Assembly: GCF_024970185.1 (NCBI RefSeq)
Contig: NZ_CP103965.1
Coordinates: forward strand, 6,405,001-6,469,000
From: Pseudomonas sp. N3-W
Lineage (GTDB): Bacteria; Pseudomonadota; Gammaproteobacteria; Pseudomonadales; Pseudomonadaceae
Length of the DNA: 64,000 nucleotides
Direction of reading: 5' to 3'
Under the pieces are notes generated by a model. The model saw only the letters and a program-made list of their open reading frames with translations, was not told the DNA's origin and ran no database searches. The translations under genes and the position numbers were made by a program. Positions within the stretch are counted from its first letter, which is position 1. Each line of letters starts with the position of its first letter. Below, one piece after another: positions 37,796-47,791 of the stretch.

Positions 37796-38716
37796 TCACC
37801 GCTGACGCTCGACCACCGGCAGTTCCATGGCGTTCACCTCACTCTGAAGAAAATCGCTGAGGCGGCGCAAACGTTCGCCTCCAGGGCGGGTTTTAGGCCA
37901 CACCAGGTAATAATTCTCACCACTGGCGACGGCGGTCGGCCACGGCAAACTCAGACGCCCTTGGGCCACGTCTTCGGCCACCATCAACAGATCCCCCATG
38001 GACACGCCGTAACCTCGGGCTGCGGCAATCATGCCCAGCTCCAGCGTGTCGAACACCTGACCGCCCTTGAGCGACACCTGATCGGCCAGTCCCATGCGCT
38101 CCAGCCAATTACGCCAGTCGCGTCGATCGGGCGTGGGGTGCAGCAGTTCGGTGCTGGCCAGACGCGCAACGTCCCAGGGTGGGTCCTTCAGGAGATTCGG
38201 TGCCCCCACCGGAATCAGCTCCTCGGGAAACAGGAAAGTCGCCTCCCAATCCGGGGGGAAATTCCCGTTGCTGAGGATGACAGCGCAGTCGAACGGCTCG
38301 TGGTTGAAGTCCACGGTGTCGATGTCCATCCAGGCGCTGGTCAGTTGCACCTCGTTGCCGGGCTGCAAATGTCGGAAACGACTGAGCCGCGCCAGCAGCC
38401 AGCGCATGGTCAAGGTCGACGGGGCTTTCATGCGCAGGATGTCGTCTTCGGCGCGCAAGGTATTGCAGGCCCGCTCCAGCGCGGTAAAGCCTTCGCGGAT
38501 GCCGGGCAGGATCAGCCGCGCCGACTCGGTCAGTTGCAGGTTGCGCCCGCTGCGATGAAACAGGCGGCAGGCAAAATGCTCTTCGAGTGTACGAATGTGC
38601 CGGCTCACCGCACTTTGAGTGATTGACAGCTCTTCGGCGGCGCGGGTGAACGAACTGTGTCGCGCCGCGGCTTCAAATGCGCGCAGGGCATACAAGGGAG
38701 GAAGACGACGAGACAT
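37796..38716 (-). CDS. LysR-family regulator (GcvA-like)
   Basis: A 306-residue regulator. The winged helix-turn-helix at 1-65 has LYALRAFEAAARHSSFTRAA and EELSITQSAVSRHIRTLEEH, the GcvA-type opening. The substrate domain covers 90-300. It is divergent from the MATE gene 160 bases away, the typical LysR arrangement, so it probably controls that exporter. The effector is unknown. Confidence 0.9.
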   Translation of the reverse strand: MSRRLPPLYALRAFEAAARHSSFTRAAEELSITQSAVSRHIRTLEEHFACRLFHRSGRNLQLTESARLILPGIREGFTALERACNTLRAEDDILRMKAPSTLTMRWLLARLSRFRHLQPGNEVQLTSAWMDIDTVDFNHEPFDCAVILSNGNFPPDWEATFLFPEELIPVGAPNLLKDPPWDVARLASTELLHPTPDRRDWRNWLERMGLADQVSLKGGQVFDTLELGMIAAARGYGVSMGDLLMVAEDVAQGRLSLPWPTAVASGENYYLVWPKTRPGGERLRRLSDFLQSEVNAMELPVVERQR

Positions 38717-38875
38717 TCAGAAAGCTCCTACAGCGGGACTTTTCCAACTTAGCAGAAACTCCGCTAGATGAGTTTTAATCATGCCACCCATCTTTTTTAT
38801 CCCTTTGTGCAAACCCCGCAGAGCGCCGAAAATCGACGCTTTCCCTGCTCTCTTCACCCATGGAGCGTGATGATC

Positions 38876-40273
38876 ATGCAGCATCCAGCGCGTACCGAAC
38901 TCTGGGCCATCCTGCGGCTGGCGGGGCCGTTGATTGCCTCACAGTTGGCGCACATGCTGATGGTCCTCACTGACACCTTGATGATGGCCCGCCTCAGTCC
39001 TGAAGCACTGGCCGGTGGCGGTCTGGGCGCGGCGACTTATTCGTTCGTGTCGATTTTCTGCATCGGCGTGATTGCAGCGGTCGGCACCCTGGTGGCTATC
39101 CGTAAGGGCGCCGGCGATATTGTTGGCGCCACGCGGCTGACCCAGGCCGGGCTGTGGCTGGCGTGGATCATGGCGCTGGTGGCCGGCCTGCTGCTGTGGA
39201 ACCTCAAGCCAGTGCTGCTGTTGTTCGGCCAGACTGAAACCAACGTGCACGCCGCCGGGCAGTTCCTGACGATCCTGCCGTTCGCCCTGCCCGGCTATTT
39301 GAGCTTCATGGCCCTGCGCGGTTTCACCAGCGCCATCGGCCGCGCGACGCCTGTGATGGTGATCAGCCTGTGCGGCACCGTGGCCAACTTCGTCCTCAAC
39401 TACGCATTCATCACCGGCATGTTCGGATTGCCGAAAATGGGACTGATGGGCATCGGACTGGTCACGGCGATCGTCGCCAACCTGATGGCGCTGGCGTTGG
39501 CGCTGCACATTCGCCGGAGTCGGGCCTACGATGCCTATCCATTATGCCAAGGCTTGTCGCGGCCCAACCGGCAATACCTGAAAGAACTGTGGCGCCTGGG
39601 CCTGCCGATTGGCGGCACGTATGCGGTGGAGGTCGGGCTGTTTGCCTTTGCAGCGCTGTGCATGGGCACCATGGGCAGCACGCAACTGGCGGCGCATCAG
39701 ATCGCCTTGCAGATCGTCTCGGTGGCGTTCATGGTGCCGGCCGGGTTGTCCTATGCGATCACCATGCGCATCGGTCAGCACTATGGTGCCGGGCAGTTGC
39801 TGGATGCGCGGCTGTCCGGGCGGGTCGGGATCGCCTTCGGGGCGGCGTCGATGCTCGGGTTTGCCATGGTGTTCTGGCTGTTGCCGAATCAGTTGATCGG
39901 GCTGTTCCTGGATCACAACGACCCGGCCTTCCGCCCGGTCATCGATCTGGCCGTGAGCCTGCTGGCGGTGGCGGCGTGGTTCGAGCTGTTCGACGGCACG
40001 CAAACCATCGCCATGGGCTGCATTCGCGGGCTCAAGGATGCCAAGACCACATTCCTGGTCGGGCTCGGTTGCTACTGGCTGATTGGCGCGCCGGCCGCGT
40101 GGATGATGGCCTTCCACCTGAACTGGGGGCCGACGGGCGTCTGGTGGGGGTTGGCGCTGGGGCTGGCGTGCGCGGCGGTGAGTCTGACGCTGGCGTTTGA
40201 GTGGAAGATGAAGCGGATGATTCGGCGCGAGCCTGCGTCAGGGGCAAGCTTCCAAGTCGCCCAGCCTGACTGA
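38876..40273 (+). CDS. MATE-family multidrug exporter
   Basis: A 465-residue protein with twelve hydrophobic segments and the MATE hallmarks LAGPLIASQLAHMLMVLTDT in TM1, then AVGTLVAIRKGAGD and LMAHQ-like LAAHQIALQIVSVAFMVPAG in TM7. NorM-type drug/sodium or proton antiporter. The start used is the ATG after GTGATGATC; a second in-frame ATG lies two codons earlier with a GGAG spaced four bases, so the true start is uncertain by two residues. Divergent from the LysR gene. Confidence 0.93.
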   Translation: MQHPARTELWAILRLAGPLIASQLAHMLMVLTDTLMMARLSPEALAGGGLGAATYSFVSIFCIGVIAAVGTLVAIRKGAGDIVGATRLTQAGLWLAWIMALVAGLLLWNLKPVLLLFGQTETNVHAAGQFLTILPFALPGYLSFMALRGFTSAIGRATPVMVISLCGTVANFVLNYAFITGMFGLPKMGLMGIGLVTAIVANLMALALALHIRRSRAYDAYPLCQGLSRPNRQYLKELWRLGLPIGGTYAVEVGLFAFAALCMGTMGSTQLAAHQIALQIVSVAFMVPAGLSYAITMRIGQHYGAGQLLDARLSGRVGIAFGAASMLGFAMVFWLLPNQLIGLFLDHNDPAFRPVIDLAVSLLAVAAWFELFDGTQTIAMGCIRGLKDAKTTFLVGLGCYWLIGAPAAWMMAFHLNWGPTGVWWGLALGLACAAVSLTLAFEWKMKRMIRREPASGASFQVAQPD

Positions 40274-40280
40274 GATCCCT

Positions 40281-40407
40281 GTAGGAGCGAGGCTTGTGTG
40301 GCGAGGGAGCTTGCTCCCGCTCGACTGCGCAGCAGTCGCAAAGATTTTGTGGCCGCTACGCGCCCAAGCGGGAGCAAGCTCCCTCGCCACAAGAGCCCGT
40401 CCCACAG
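40281..40407. repeat. Nested palindromic repeats (REP around family B)
   Basis: An outer imperfect REP-like pair (left CTGTAGGAGCGAGGCTTGTG, right complement of CTGTGGGACGGGCTCTTGTG) encloses a 93-base family-B element (40297-40391) with arms GTGGCGAGGGAGCTTGCTCC. The interior matches the element at 21413 in reverse orientation. Confidence 0.75.
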
Positions 40408-40416
40408 ATTTCGCGT

Positions 40417-42090
40417 TTAACTCACGATTTCGAGGGCGGGCTGCTGGCTGCTGCCAAAGGTCAAATACTCAACCAGCTCCGCCAACGGCAACGGCTTGCT
40501 GATCAGATAACCCTGCACCTGATCGCAACCAAATCCGCGCAGCAGATCCAGTTGCTCCACCGTTTCCACGCCCTCAGCCACCACTTCAAGATTGAGGTTA
40601 TGCGCCAGGTTGATCATGGCGTGGACCAGTTTACGGTTCTCTTCGCGCTCTTCCATGCCGCCGACAAAGCTTTTATCGACCTTCAACAAGGTGATCGGCA
40701 GGCTGTTGAGGTGCACGAACGAGGAGAAACCAGTGCCAAAATCATCCAGGGAAAAGCGCACGCCGAGGCGCCCAAGAGCGTCCATCGTCTGCTTGACCAG
40801 ATCGCTGCGGCGCATGACGGCGGTTTCAGTCAGTTCGAATTCCAGCCACTGCGCCTCTACACCACGCTCGGCGATCAGGCGGCTGAGCGTCGACAACAAC
40901 TGGCTGTCCTGAAACTGGCGGAACGACAGGTTGATCGCCATGTGCAACGCCGGCAAACCCCGTTCACGCAGCGCCTGCATGTCGCGCAGGGCCCGGGAAA
41001 TCACCCAGTAACCCAGCGGCACGATCAGCCCGCTCTGCTCGGCCAGCGGCACAAACTCGCTCGGTGCCAGCAAGCCGCGCTCGGCATGACGCCAGCGCAC
41101 CAGCGCTTCAAGGCCGACGATCTGGCCGTCGTCCATGTTCAGCCGTGGCTGGTAATGCAGCTCCAGTTCATCGCGGCGCAAGGCCCGGCGCAGTTCGCTT
41201 TCCAGATCCGCCATGCTGCGGGCGTTGCGGTTGATGCGTTCGTTGAAGATATGAAAGGTGCAGCCCTGAGTGCTTTTGGCTTGCTGCATGGCGATGTGCG
41301 CGTGCCACATCAGCGGGTCGGCACCGGCCTGGGCCCGGGCGTGGGCGATGCCCAGGCTGGAGCCGATCAACAGGCTTTCGCCATCGACCCAATACGGTTC
41401 GGAAAGGGCTTCGGTAATACGTTCGGCCATCCATTCGGCGCGTTGTGGCGCGCGACGGGTGTCGATCAGCAGGGCAAATTCATCGCTGCCCAGCCGTGCC
41501 AGCTGATCGCCGGCTTCGAGCTGGCTTTTCAGCCGGGCGACAACTTGCAGGATCAAACGGTCGCCGGCCTGATGGCCGAGGGCATCGTTGGCGTGTCGAA
41601 AGTTGTCGAGATCGAGGTGCCCGAGGGCCAGGCCGCGACCGTCGTTGTCCGCCAGACGCGCCGCCAGCAGGGTCTGGAAGCCCTGGCGGTTGGCAATGCC
41701 GGTCAGCGGATCTTGCTCGGCCAGGCGTTGCAAAGTGTTTTCCAGCACGCCGCGCTCGCGCACATGGCGCAGGCAGCGCCGCAACATGCCGCTGTCCAGC
41801 GCATCACGCACCAGCCAGTCGCTGACGCCGTCGGGCGGCAACGGCGGTTCGTGTTCGAGCAGCAACACCGTCGGCAGGCTGCAACGGCCTGGCATCGGCT
41901 GGAGTGCCGGGATCGTCAACAACACCGCACTGCGGTTGTCATCGAACAGACTGCTGACCGACTCCCAACTCGGCGCGCTGATCAGCACTGCCGAGCTCCC
42001 CATCGGAGCCAGACACTCGCGCAACAACGCTGTCCACGCTGGCTCTTCGGCCAGTAGCAGCAAACGCAAGGGTTCGACAGGCGTAGACAA
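40417..42090 (-). CDS. c-di-GMP phosphodiesterase with degenerate GGDEF (ProE-like)
   Basis: A 557-residue protein: an N-terminal receiver-like region without clear phospho-Asp (1-110), a GGDEF domain (120-285) and an EAL domain (300-550). The cyclase motif reads LGSDEFALLI, i.e. GSDEF, and is probably inactive. The EAL domain has GLEALVRWRH, the NLS-type AINLSFRQFQ, ELTETAVMR, the loop-6 DDFGTGFSS and KVDKSFV, so it should hydrolyse c-di-GMP. It begins at TTG with GGGAG five to six bases before. Position next to rep matches P. aeruginosa ProE (PA5295, recalled). Confidence 0.9.
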   Translation of the reverse strand: MSTPVEPLRLLLLAEEPAWTALLRECLAPMGSSAVLISAPSWESVSSLFDDNRSAVLLTIPALQPMPGRCSLPTVLLLEHEPPLPPDGVSDWLVRDALDSGMLRRCLRHVRERGVLENTLQRLAEQDPLTGIANRQGFQTLLAARLADNDGRGLALGHLDLDNFRHANDALGHQAGDRLILQVVARLKSQLEAGDQLARLGSDEFALLIDTRRAPQRAEWMAERITEALSEPYWVDGESLLIGSSLGIAHARAQAGADPLMWHAHIAMQQAKSTQGCTFHIFNERINRNARSMADLESELRRALRRDELELHYQPRLNMDDGQIVGLEALVRWRHAERGLLAPSEFVPLAEQSGLIVPLGYWVISRALRDMQALRERGLPALHMAINLSFRQFQDSQLLSTLSRLIAERGVEAQWLEFELTETAVMRRSDLVKQTMDALGRLGVRFSLDDFGTGFSSFVHLNSLPITLLKVDKSFVGGMEEREENRKLVHAMINLAHNLNLEVVAEGVETVEQLDLLRGFGCDQVQGYLISKPLPLAELVEYLTFGSSQQPALEIVS

Positions 42091-42353
42091 GCTAGCTCCC
42101 TAGACTCTGCAATGATGTAGGCGGCGGGCATTATGCCGCGCAGCCAACCAATGACCAAATGACATCGGTTATCAAGCGCGGCTTTGTATCTGGAATAACA
42201 AACATTAGACGCAATTTCGCCGCACATCCTGCGTGAAAGTAGCAAAACCGGCAAATAGAGATAGCGTGTTGCGTCACAAGTCGGACAAAGCAGCACAATT
42301 CGCTGAGCCTGTTAAAATGCCGGCCCATTTCGTCAATGACTCCCTGATTCCGT

Positions 42354-44363
42354 ATGTCCCGACTCAATCCCCGGCAGCAAGAAGCCGTGAGCTACGTCGG
42401 CGGCCCTCTTTTGGTGCTCGCCGGTGCAGGCTCCGGCAAGACCAGCGTGATCACGCGCAAAATCGCGCACCTGATCCAGAACTGCGGCATCCGTGCCCAG
42501 TACATCGTCGCCATGACCTTCACCAACAAGGCCGCGCGCGAGATGAAGGAGCGGGTCGGCACGCTGCTCAAGGGTGGCGAGGGTCGCGGCCTGACGGTCT
42601 GCACCTTCCACAACCTGGGCCTGAACATCATCCGCAAGGAACACGTGCGGCTGGGCTACAAACCGGGCTTCTCGATTTTCGACGAGACCGACGTCAAAGC
42701 CCTGATGACCGACATCATGCAGAAGGAATACTCGGGCGACGACGGCGTCGACGAGATCAAGAACATGATCGGCGCCTGGAAAAACGACCTGATCCTGCCG
42801 CCCGAAGCCCTGGAAAACGCGCGCAACCCCAAGGAACAGACCGCCGCCATCGTCTACACCCACTACCAGCGCACGCTCAAGGCGTTCAACGCGGTGGACT
42901 TCGACGACCTGATCCTGCTGCCGGTCAAACTGTTCCAGGAACACGCCGACATCCTCGAAAAGTGGCAGAACAAAGTCCGCTACCTGCTGGTGGACGAATA
43001 CCAGGACACCAACGCCAGCCAGTATCTGCTGGTGAAATTGCTGATCGGCACGCGCAACCAGTTCACCGTCGTGGGCGACGACGACCAGTCGATCTACGCC
43101 TGGCGCGGCGCCCGCCCGGAAAACCTGATGCTGCTCAAGGACGATTACCCGTCCCTGAAAGTGGTGATGCTGGAGCAGAATTACCGCTCCACCAGCCGCA
43201 TCCTGCGCTGCGCCAACGTGCTGATCTCGAACAACCCCCACGAGTTTGAAAAACAACTGTGGAGCGAGATGGGCCACGGCGACGAGATCCGCGTGATCCG
43301 CTGCCGCAACGAGGACGCCGAAGCCGAACGCGTGGCCGTGGAAATCCTCACCCTGCACCTGCGCACCGACCGGCCCTACAGTGATTTCGCCATTCTGTAT
43401 CGCGGCAACTACCAGGCCAAGCTGATCGAGCTGAAGCTGCAACACCACCAGATTCCGTATCGCCTGTCCGGCGGCAACAGCTTCTTCGGGCGTCAGGAAG
43501 TCAAAGACCTGATGGCTTATTTCCGCCTGATCGTGAACCCGGACGACGACAACGCCTTCCTGCGGGTGATCAACGTGCCGCGCCGGGAAATCGGCTCGAC
43601 CACCCTGGAAAAGCTCGGCAACTACGCCACCGAACGCAAGATCTCGATGTACGCCGCCACCGACGAAATCGGCCTGGGCGAACATCTGGACGCGCGGTTC
43701 ACCGATCGCCTGGCGCGCTTCAAGCGCTTCATGGACAAGGTCCGCGAGCAGTGCGCCGGCGAAGACCCGATCAGCGCCCTGCGCAGCATGGTCATGGACA
43801 TCGACTACGAGAACTGGCTGCGCACCAACAGCTCCAGCGACAAGGCCGCCGACTACCGCATGGGTAACGTGTGGTTCCTGATCGAGGCGTTGAAAAACAC
43901 CCTCGAAAAAGACGAAGAAGGCGAGATGACTGTCGAGGACGCCATCGGCAAACTCGTTTTGCGCGACATGCTCGAACGTCAGCAGGAAGAGGAAGACGGC
44001 GCCGAAGGCGTGCAGATGATGACCTTGCATGCCTCCAAGGGCCTGGAATTCCCCTACGTATTCATCATGGGCATGGAAGAGGAAATCCTGCCGCACCGCT
44101 CCAGCATCGAAGCCGACACCATTGAAGAAGAGCGCCGGCTGGCCTACGTGGGCATTACCCGCGCCCGCCAGACCCTGGCCTTCACCTTTGCCGCCAAGCG
44201 CAAACAGTACGGCGAAATCATCGATTGCGCGCCCAGCCGCTTCCTCGATGAGCTGCCGCCGGACGATCTGGCATGGGAAGGCACTGACGACACGCCGACC
44301 GAAGTCAAAGCGGTGCGCGGCAACACTGCATTGGCGGATATACGCGCGATGTTAAAGCGCTAG
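42354..44363 (+). CDS. rep: ATP-dependent DNA helicase Rep
   Basis: A 669-residue superfamily-1 3'-5' helicase. Walker A is LAGAGSGKTSVITRK near residue 23-30, followed by AMTFTNKAAREMKERVG, the motif DEYQDTNASQYLLVKLL, VVGDDDQSIYAWRGA, and the C-terminal VQMMTLHASKGLEFPYV and RRLAYVGITRARQTL. It helps forks pass protein blocks. Intact, usual length. A broad gap upstream (42091-42353) separates it from the divergent phosphodiesterase gene. Confidence 0.97.
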   Translation: MSRLNPRQQEAVSYVGGPLLVLAGAGSGKTSVITRKIAHLIQNCGIRAQYIVAMTFTNKAAREMKERVGTLLKGGEGRGLTVCTFHNLGLNIIRKEHVRLGYKPGFSIFDETDVKALMTDIMQKEYSGDDGVDEIKNMIGAWKNDLILPPEALENARNPKEQTAAIVYTHYQRTLKAFNAVDFDDLILLPVKLFQEHADILEKWQNKVRYLLVDEYQDTNASQYLLVKLLIGTRNQFTVVGDDDQSIYAWRGARPENLMLLKDDYPSLKVVMLEQNYRSTSRILRCANVLISNNPHEFEKQLWSEMGHGDEIRVIRCRNEDAEAERVAVEILTLHLRTDRPYSDFAILYRGNYQAKLIELKLQHHQIPYRLSGGNSFFGRQEVKDLMAYFRLIVNPDDDNAFLRVINVPRREIGSTTLEKLGNYATERKISMYAATDEIGLGEHLDARFTDRLARFKRFMDKVREQCAGEDPISALRSMVMDIDYENWLRTNSSSDKAADYRMGNVWFLIEALKNTLEKDEEGEMTVEDAIGKLVLRDMLERQQEEEDGAEGVQMMTLHASKGLEFPYVFIMGMEEEILPHRSSIEADTIEEERRLAYVGITRARQTLAFTFAAKRKQYGEIIDCAPSRFLDELPPDDLAWEGTDDTPTEVKAVRGNTALADIRAMLKR

Positions 44364-44394
44364 AATCGGCCACTTTTTATCCAAACACTTTTAA

Positions 44395-45009
<615 letters not shown>

Positions 45010-45025
45010 CCCGTTGCACCACTGA

Positions 45026-45122
45026 ACCTGTGGAAGCCGGGCTTGCCCGCGATGGCGGCGCAACATCCAACATCAATGTTGCATGTTATGGCCTCATCGC
45101 GGGCAAGCCCGCTCCCACAGGG
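45026..45122. repeat. REPIN
   Basis: Two inverted REP cores (45026-45051 and 45097-45122) with the interior AACATCAATGTTG, itself a short palindrome. Located between the ends of xpt and the next converging gene. Confidence 0.85.
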
Positions 45123-45136
45123 TTTTGTGATGGTTG

Positions 45137-47059
45137 TTACTGCGCGGTGGCCTTTAGACCGGTGAGCAGCAGGCGTTGAAACAAATCCTCTTTTAGCCCT
45201 TCAGGGTTGCTCAGTTGCATCCTCTCCAGATGCTCGGGAAACGCCGAAGGCTCCGGCGCATCCAGCGCAGCTTTGCCCAGTTCCAGAATCTCGGTCAGTT
45301 TGAACTTGCTCTTCAGCCAGTTCAGCGCCCGCAGCACATCACGCTCCACCTCGGTGAAATCACAGCCCAATGGATACTCCGGGAACAACTGCGGATGGCG
45401 TGCCTGTATCGCCTGCAAGCGCTGCGGGCTGTTGTCGGCAAACCGCGGATCAAGACGGAAATTCTTCGGCAATTTGTCGGCCTTCTGCGCCTGCTCGATC
45501 AAGCCCGGCTGGAAGCGTGAGTCGCTGATGTTCAGCAGTGCCTCGATCACCGCCGAGTCGGTTTTGCCCCGCAGGTCGGCGATGCCGTACTCGGTGACCA
45601 CCATGTCGCGCAGATGGCGCGGAATCGTGCAGTGGCCGTACTCCCAGACGATGTTCGAACTGACGTCCCCACCGGCCTCGCGCCAGCTACGCAGGATCAG
45701 GATCGAGCGCGCGCCTTCCAGCGCATGGCCCTGGGCAACAAAGTTGTATTGGCCGCCGACACCACTGAGCACCCGCCCGTCTTCCAGTTGATCGGCCACG
45801 CCGGCGCCCATCAAGGTCATTGTAAACACGGTGTTGATGAAGCGCGCATCGAGACGCTGCAAACGCTTGAGTTCTTCCTGACCGTACAGCTCGTTGATGT
45901 AGCTGATGCGGGTCATGTTGAATTCGAAGCGCTTGTGTTTCGGAATCTCGTGCAAACGCTCATAGAAACTGCGCGGCCCGAGGAAGAAGCCGCCGTGCAC
46001 CGAGATACCGTCAGTCTGTGCCGCTTCGTCGAGGGTCCCGGCATTGGCCTGCTCTTGCGTCGCGACGTCGGGATAGACCTTGCGCCGCACGATCCCGGCA
46101 TCCGCCAGCACCAGCAGGCCGTTGACGAACATTTCGCTGCAACCGTAAAGCCCTTGGGCGAACGGCTCCGTGCCGCCTTCACGGTCGATCAACTGGGCCC
46201 ACTGGCTGAGATTCACATCCGGCAGCAGTGCCTTGTAACCACTGTTGTCGGCCTGACGGGCGAGCAACGCAGCGGTCAGGGCGTCGCCCATGGAGCCGAT
46301 GCCGATCTGCAACGTCCCGCCGTCGCGCACCAACGTGCTGGCGTGCAACCCAATGAAGTGATCCTGAAATCCCACCGGCATGTTCGGCGTGGAAAACAGC
46401 GTGCTGTTGTCCTTCTCGTCGATCAGCAGGTCGAAGGTGTCGATGCCGACTTCGGCGTCACCGGGCATGTAAGGCAAGTCATTGTGCACCTGGCCAACGA
46501 TCAGGATCGTCTCCCCCGCCGCCCGGCGCTTGGCGATCATGGGAAACAGGTCGAGGGTGATGTCCGGGTTGCAGCTCAGGCTCAGGCGGTCCGGGTGATC
46601 TTCGTGGCTGGCCACCAATTGCGCCACCAGATTCAAACCGGCACCGTTGATGTCCCGCGCCGCGTGGCTGTAATTGCTGCTGACGTAATCCTGCTGGGCC
46701 GAAGCGCTGTGCAACAGGCTGCCGGGTTGCATGAAGAACTGCTGGACGTGGATATTGCTCGGCAGGCTGTCCTTGTGCAGATCCGCGAGGAAATCCAGCT
46801 CGGGGTAATCACCGAAAACTCGTTCGATAAAGGGTTCCAGGAAACGCTTTTGCAAGCCATCACCCAGAGACGGACGGCCCAGGCACAGCGCGGTGTAGAT
46901 CGTCAGTTGCCGCTCGGGCAGTTGCGCGATGCGGCGGTACAACGCATTGGCGAAGTGATTGGGTTTGCCCAGGCCCAGCGGCATGCCCAGGTGAATATGC
47001 GCCGGCAATTGCGCCAGGACGTCATCGACCGCTTGTTCGATAGAACACAACTGCACCAT
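45137..47059 (-). CDS. Acetyl-CoA hydrolase/transferase family protein
   Basis: A 640-residue CoA transferase-superfamily protein. The N-terminal half includes IHLGMPLGLGKPNHFANAL and DRLSLSCNPDITLDLFPMIA; the C-terminal half carries the acetyl-CoA hydrolase C domain with GGTLQIGIGSMGDALTAALL, GAHFLGPRSFY-like GGFFLGPRSFYERLHEI, and GGQYNFVAQGHALEGARSIL. The catalytic Glu expected in this family is within the GIGSMGD or later GVGGQYNF region and was not assigned with certainty. Could act on succinyl-, acetyl- or propionyl-CoA; longer than simple family members by roughly 100 residues at the N-terminus. Confidence 0.8.
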   Translation of the reverse strand: MVQLCSIEQAVDDVLAQLPAHIHLGMPLGLGKPNHFANALYRRIAQLPERQLTIYTALCLGRPSLGDGLQKRFLEPFIERVFGDYPELDFLADLHKDSLPSNIHVQQFFMQPGSLLHSASAQQDYVSSNYSHAARDINGAGLNLVAQLVASHEDHPDRLSLSCNPDITLDLFPMIAKRRAAGETILIVGQVHNDLPYMPGDAEVGIDTFDLLIDEKDNSTLFSTPNMPVGFQDHFIGLHASTLVRDGGTLQIGIGSMGDALTAALLARQADNSGYKALLPDVNLSQWAQLIDREGGTEPFAQGLYGCSEMFVNGLLVLADAGIVRRKVYPDVATQEQANAGTLDEAAQTDGISVHGGFFLGPRSFYERLHEIPKHKRFEFNMTRISYINELYGQEELKRLQRLDARFINTVFTMTLMGAGVADQLEDGRVLSGVGGQYNFVAQGHALEGARSILILRSWREAGGDVSSNIVWEYGHCTIPRHLRDMVVTEYGIADLRGKTDSAVIEALLNISDSRFQPGLIEQAQKADKLPKNFRLDPRFADNSPQRLQAIQARHPQLFPEYPLGCDFTEVERDVLRALNWLKSKFKLTEILELGKAALDAPEPSAFPEHLERMQLSNPEGLKEDLFQRLLLTGLKATAQ

Positions 47060-47152
47060 CTGATTGCTCCCGCCCGTTCCATGAATTGGGGTTGGACCGA
47101 GCTTGCCGGGTCTTTACTGCAATGAACAGTCTCAGTCGCGAATCGCAGGCAC

Positions 47153-47180
47153 AAAAAAGCCGCTAACAAGCGGCTTTTTG
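47153..47180. terminator. Bidirectional terminator after cytochrome c5 gene
   Basis: AAAAAGCCGCT AACA AGCGGCTTTTT (47154-47164/47169-47179), an 11-bp stem with A/T tracts. It lies 15 bases past the cytochrome gene and upstream of the CoA-transferase gene, separating the two transcripts. Confidence 0.85.
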
Positions 47181-47194
47181 CTGGAGATGGCGGC

Positions 47195-47623
47195 TTATTT
47201 CAGGCCGGACATCTTCTGGATCGCGCCTTTGAGCTCTTCATCCGCGCAATCGGCGCAGGTGCCTTTTGGCGGCATGGCGTTCAAACCGGTAATCGCCTTG
47301 GCCAACAGACCGTCCAGACCACCCTGGTGATCGGCGCGGTCTTTCCATGCAGCTGTGTCACCAATTTTCGGCGCACCCAACAGGCCAGTGCCATGGCAAG
47401 CGTTGCAATGTTTTGCAATCACTTCATCAGGGGTTTTGGCACCGCCACCGCCGCCTGCCGAAGCAGCGACTTCCATCCCTTTGCATTCCTGACCTTGTAC
47501 ACAGACCTGACCGACCGGCGCGAGGCGCTTGGCGATGTCGTCGGTGGTTGTCGCTTGAGCGCTGGCAGCCCATAGGGCCAGTACGGTTGCTGGTGCAGCC
47601 AGCATTTTCATAATTAGGTTCAC
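47195..47623 (-). CDS. Cytochrome c5 family protein
   Basis: A 142-residue periplasmic c-type cytochrome. The signal peptide (about residues 5-25, MLAAPATVLALWAASAQA) is followed by the heme site HCNACHGTG near residue 72, with a Met ligand in GLNAMPPKGTC, and a second Cys pair CADCADEE typical of c5. The frame begins at GTG 47623, where a GAGGG lies seven bases before; an ATG four codons later has no well-spaced ribosome site. Soluble electron carrier for terminal oxidases, known as CycB in P. aeruginosa (recalled). Confidence 0.9.
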   Translation of the reverse strand: MNLIMKMLAAPATVLALWAASAQATTTDDIAKRLAPVGQVCVQGQECKGMEVAASAGGGGGAKTPDEVIAKHCNACHGTGLLGAPKIGDTAAWKDRADHQGGLDGLLAKAITGLNAMPPKGTCADCADEELKGAIQKMSGLK

Positions 47624-47791
47624 GCGTTCACCCTCAATGGTGGCTATTCACGCCCACGCCACGGTTCGCAGGCGGGCGCAAGTATAACGGTAAGCCCGCC
47701 GCACCGAAACAACCCCAAAGTCGAAGGGGTCTTGTTGCGCGGCGGAAACCAGCCTGGGTGCCTCCGCGATACTGGCAGGACGCCTCTTTCC

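Noticed and set aside
40294-42057. A 587-codon frame antisense to the phosphodiesterase gene
   Set aside because: Shadow; the opposite strand carries intact GGDEF/EAL motifs.
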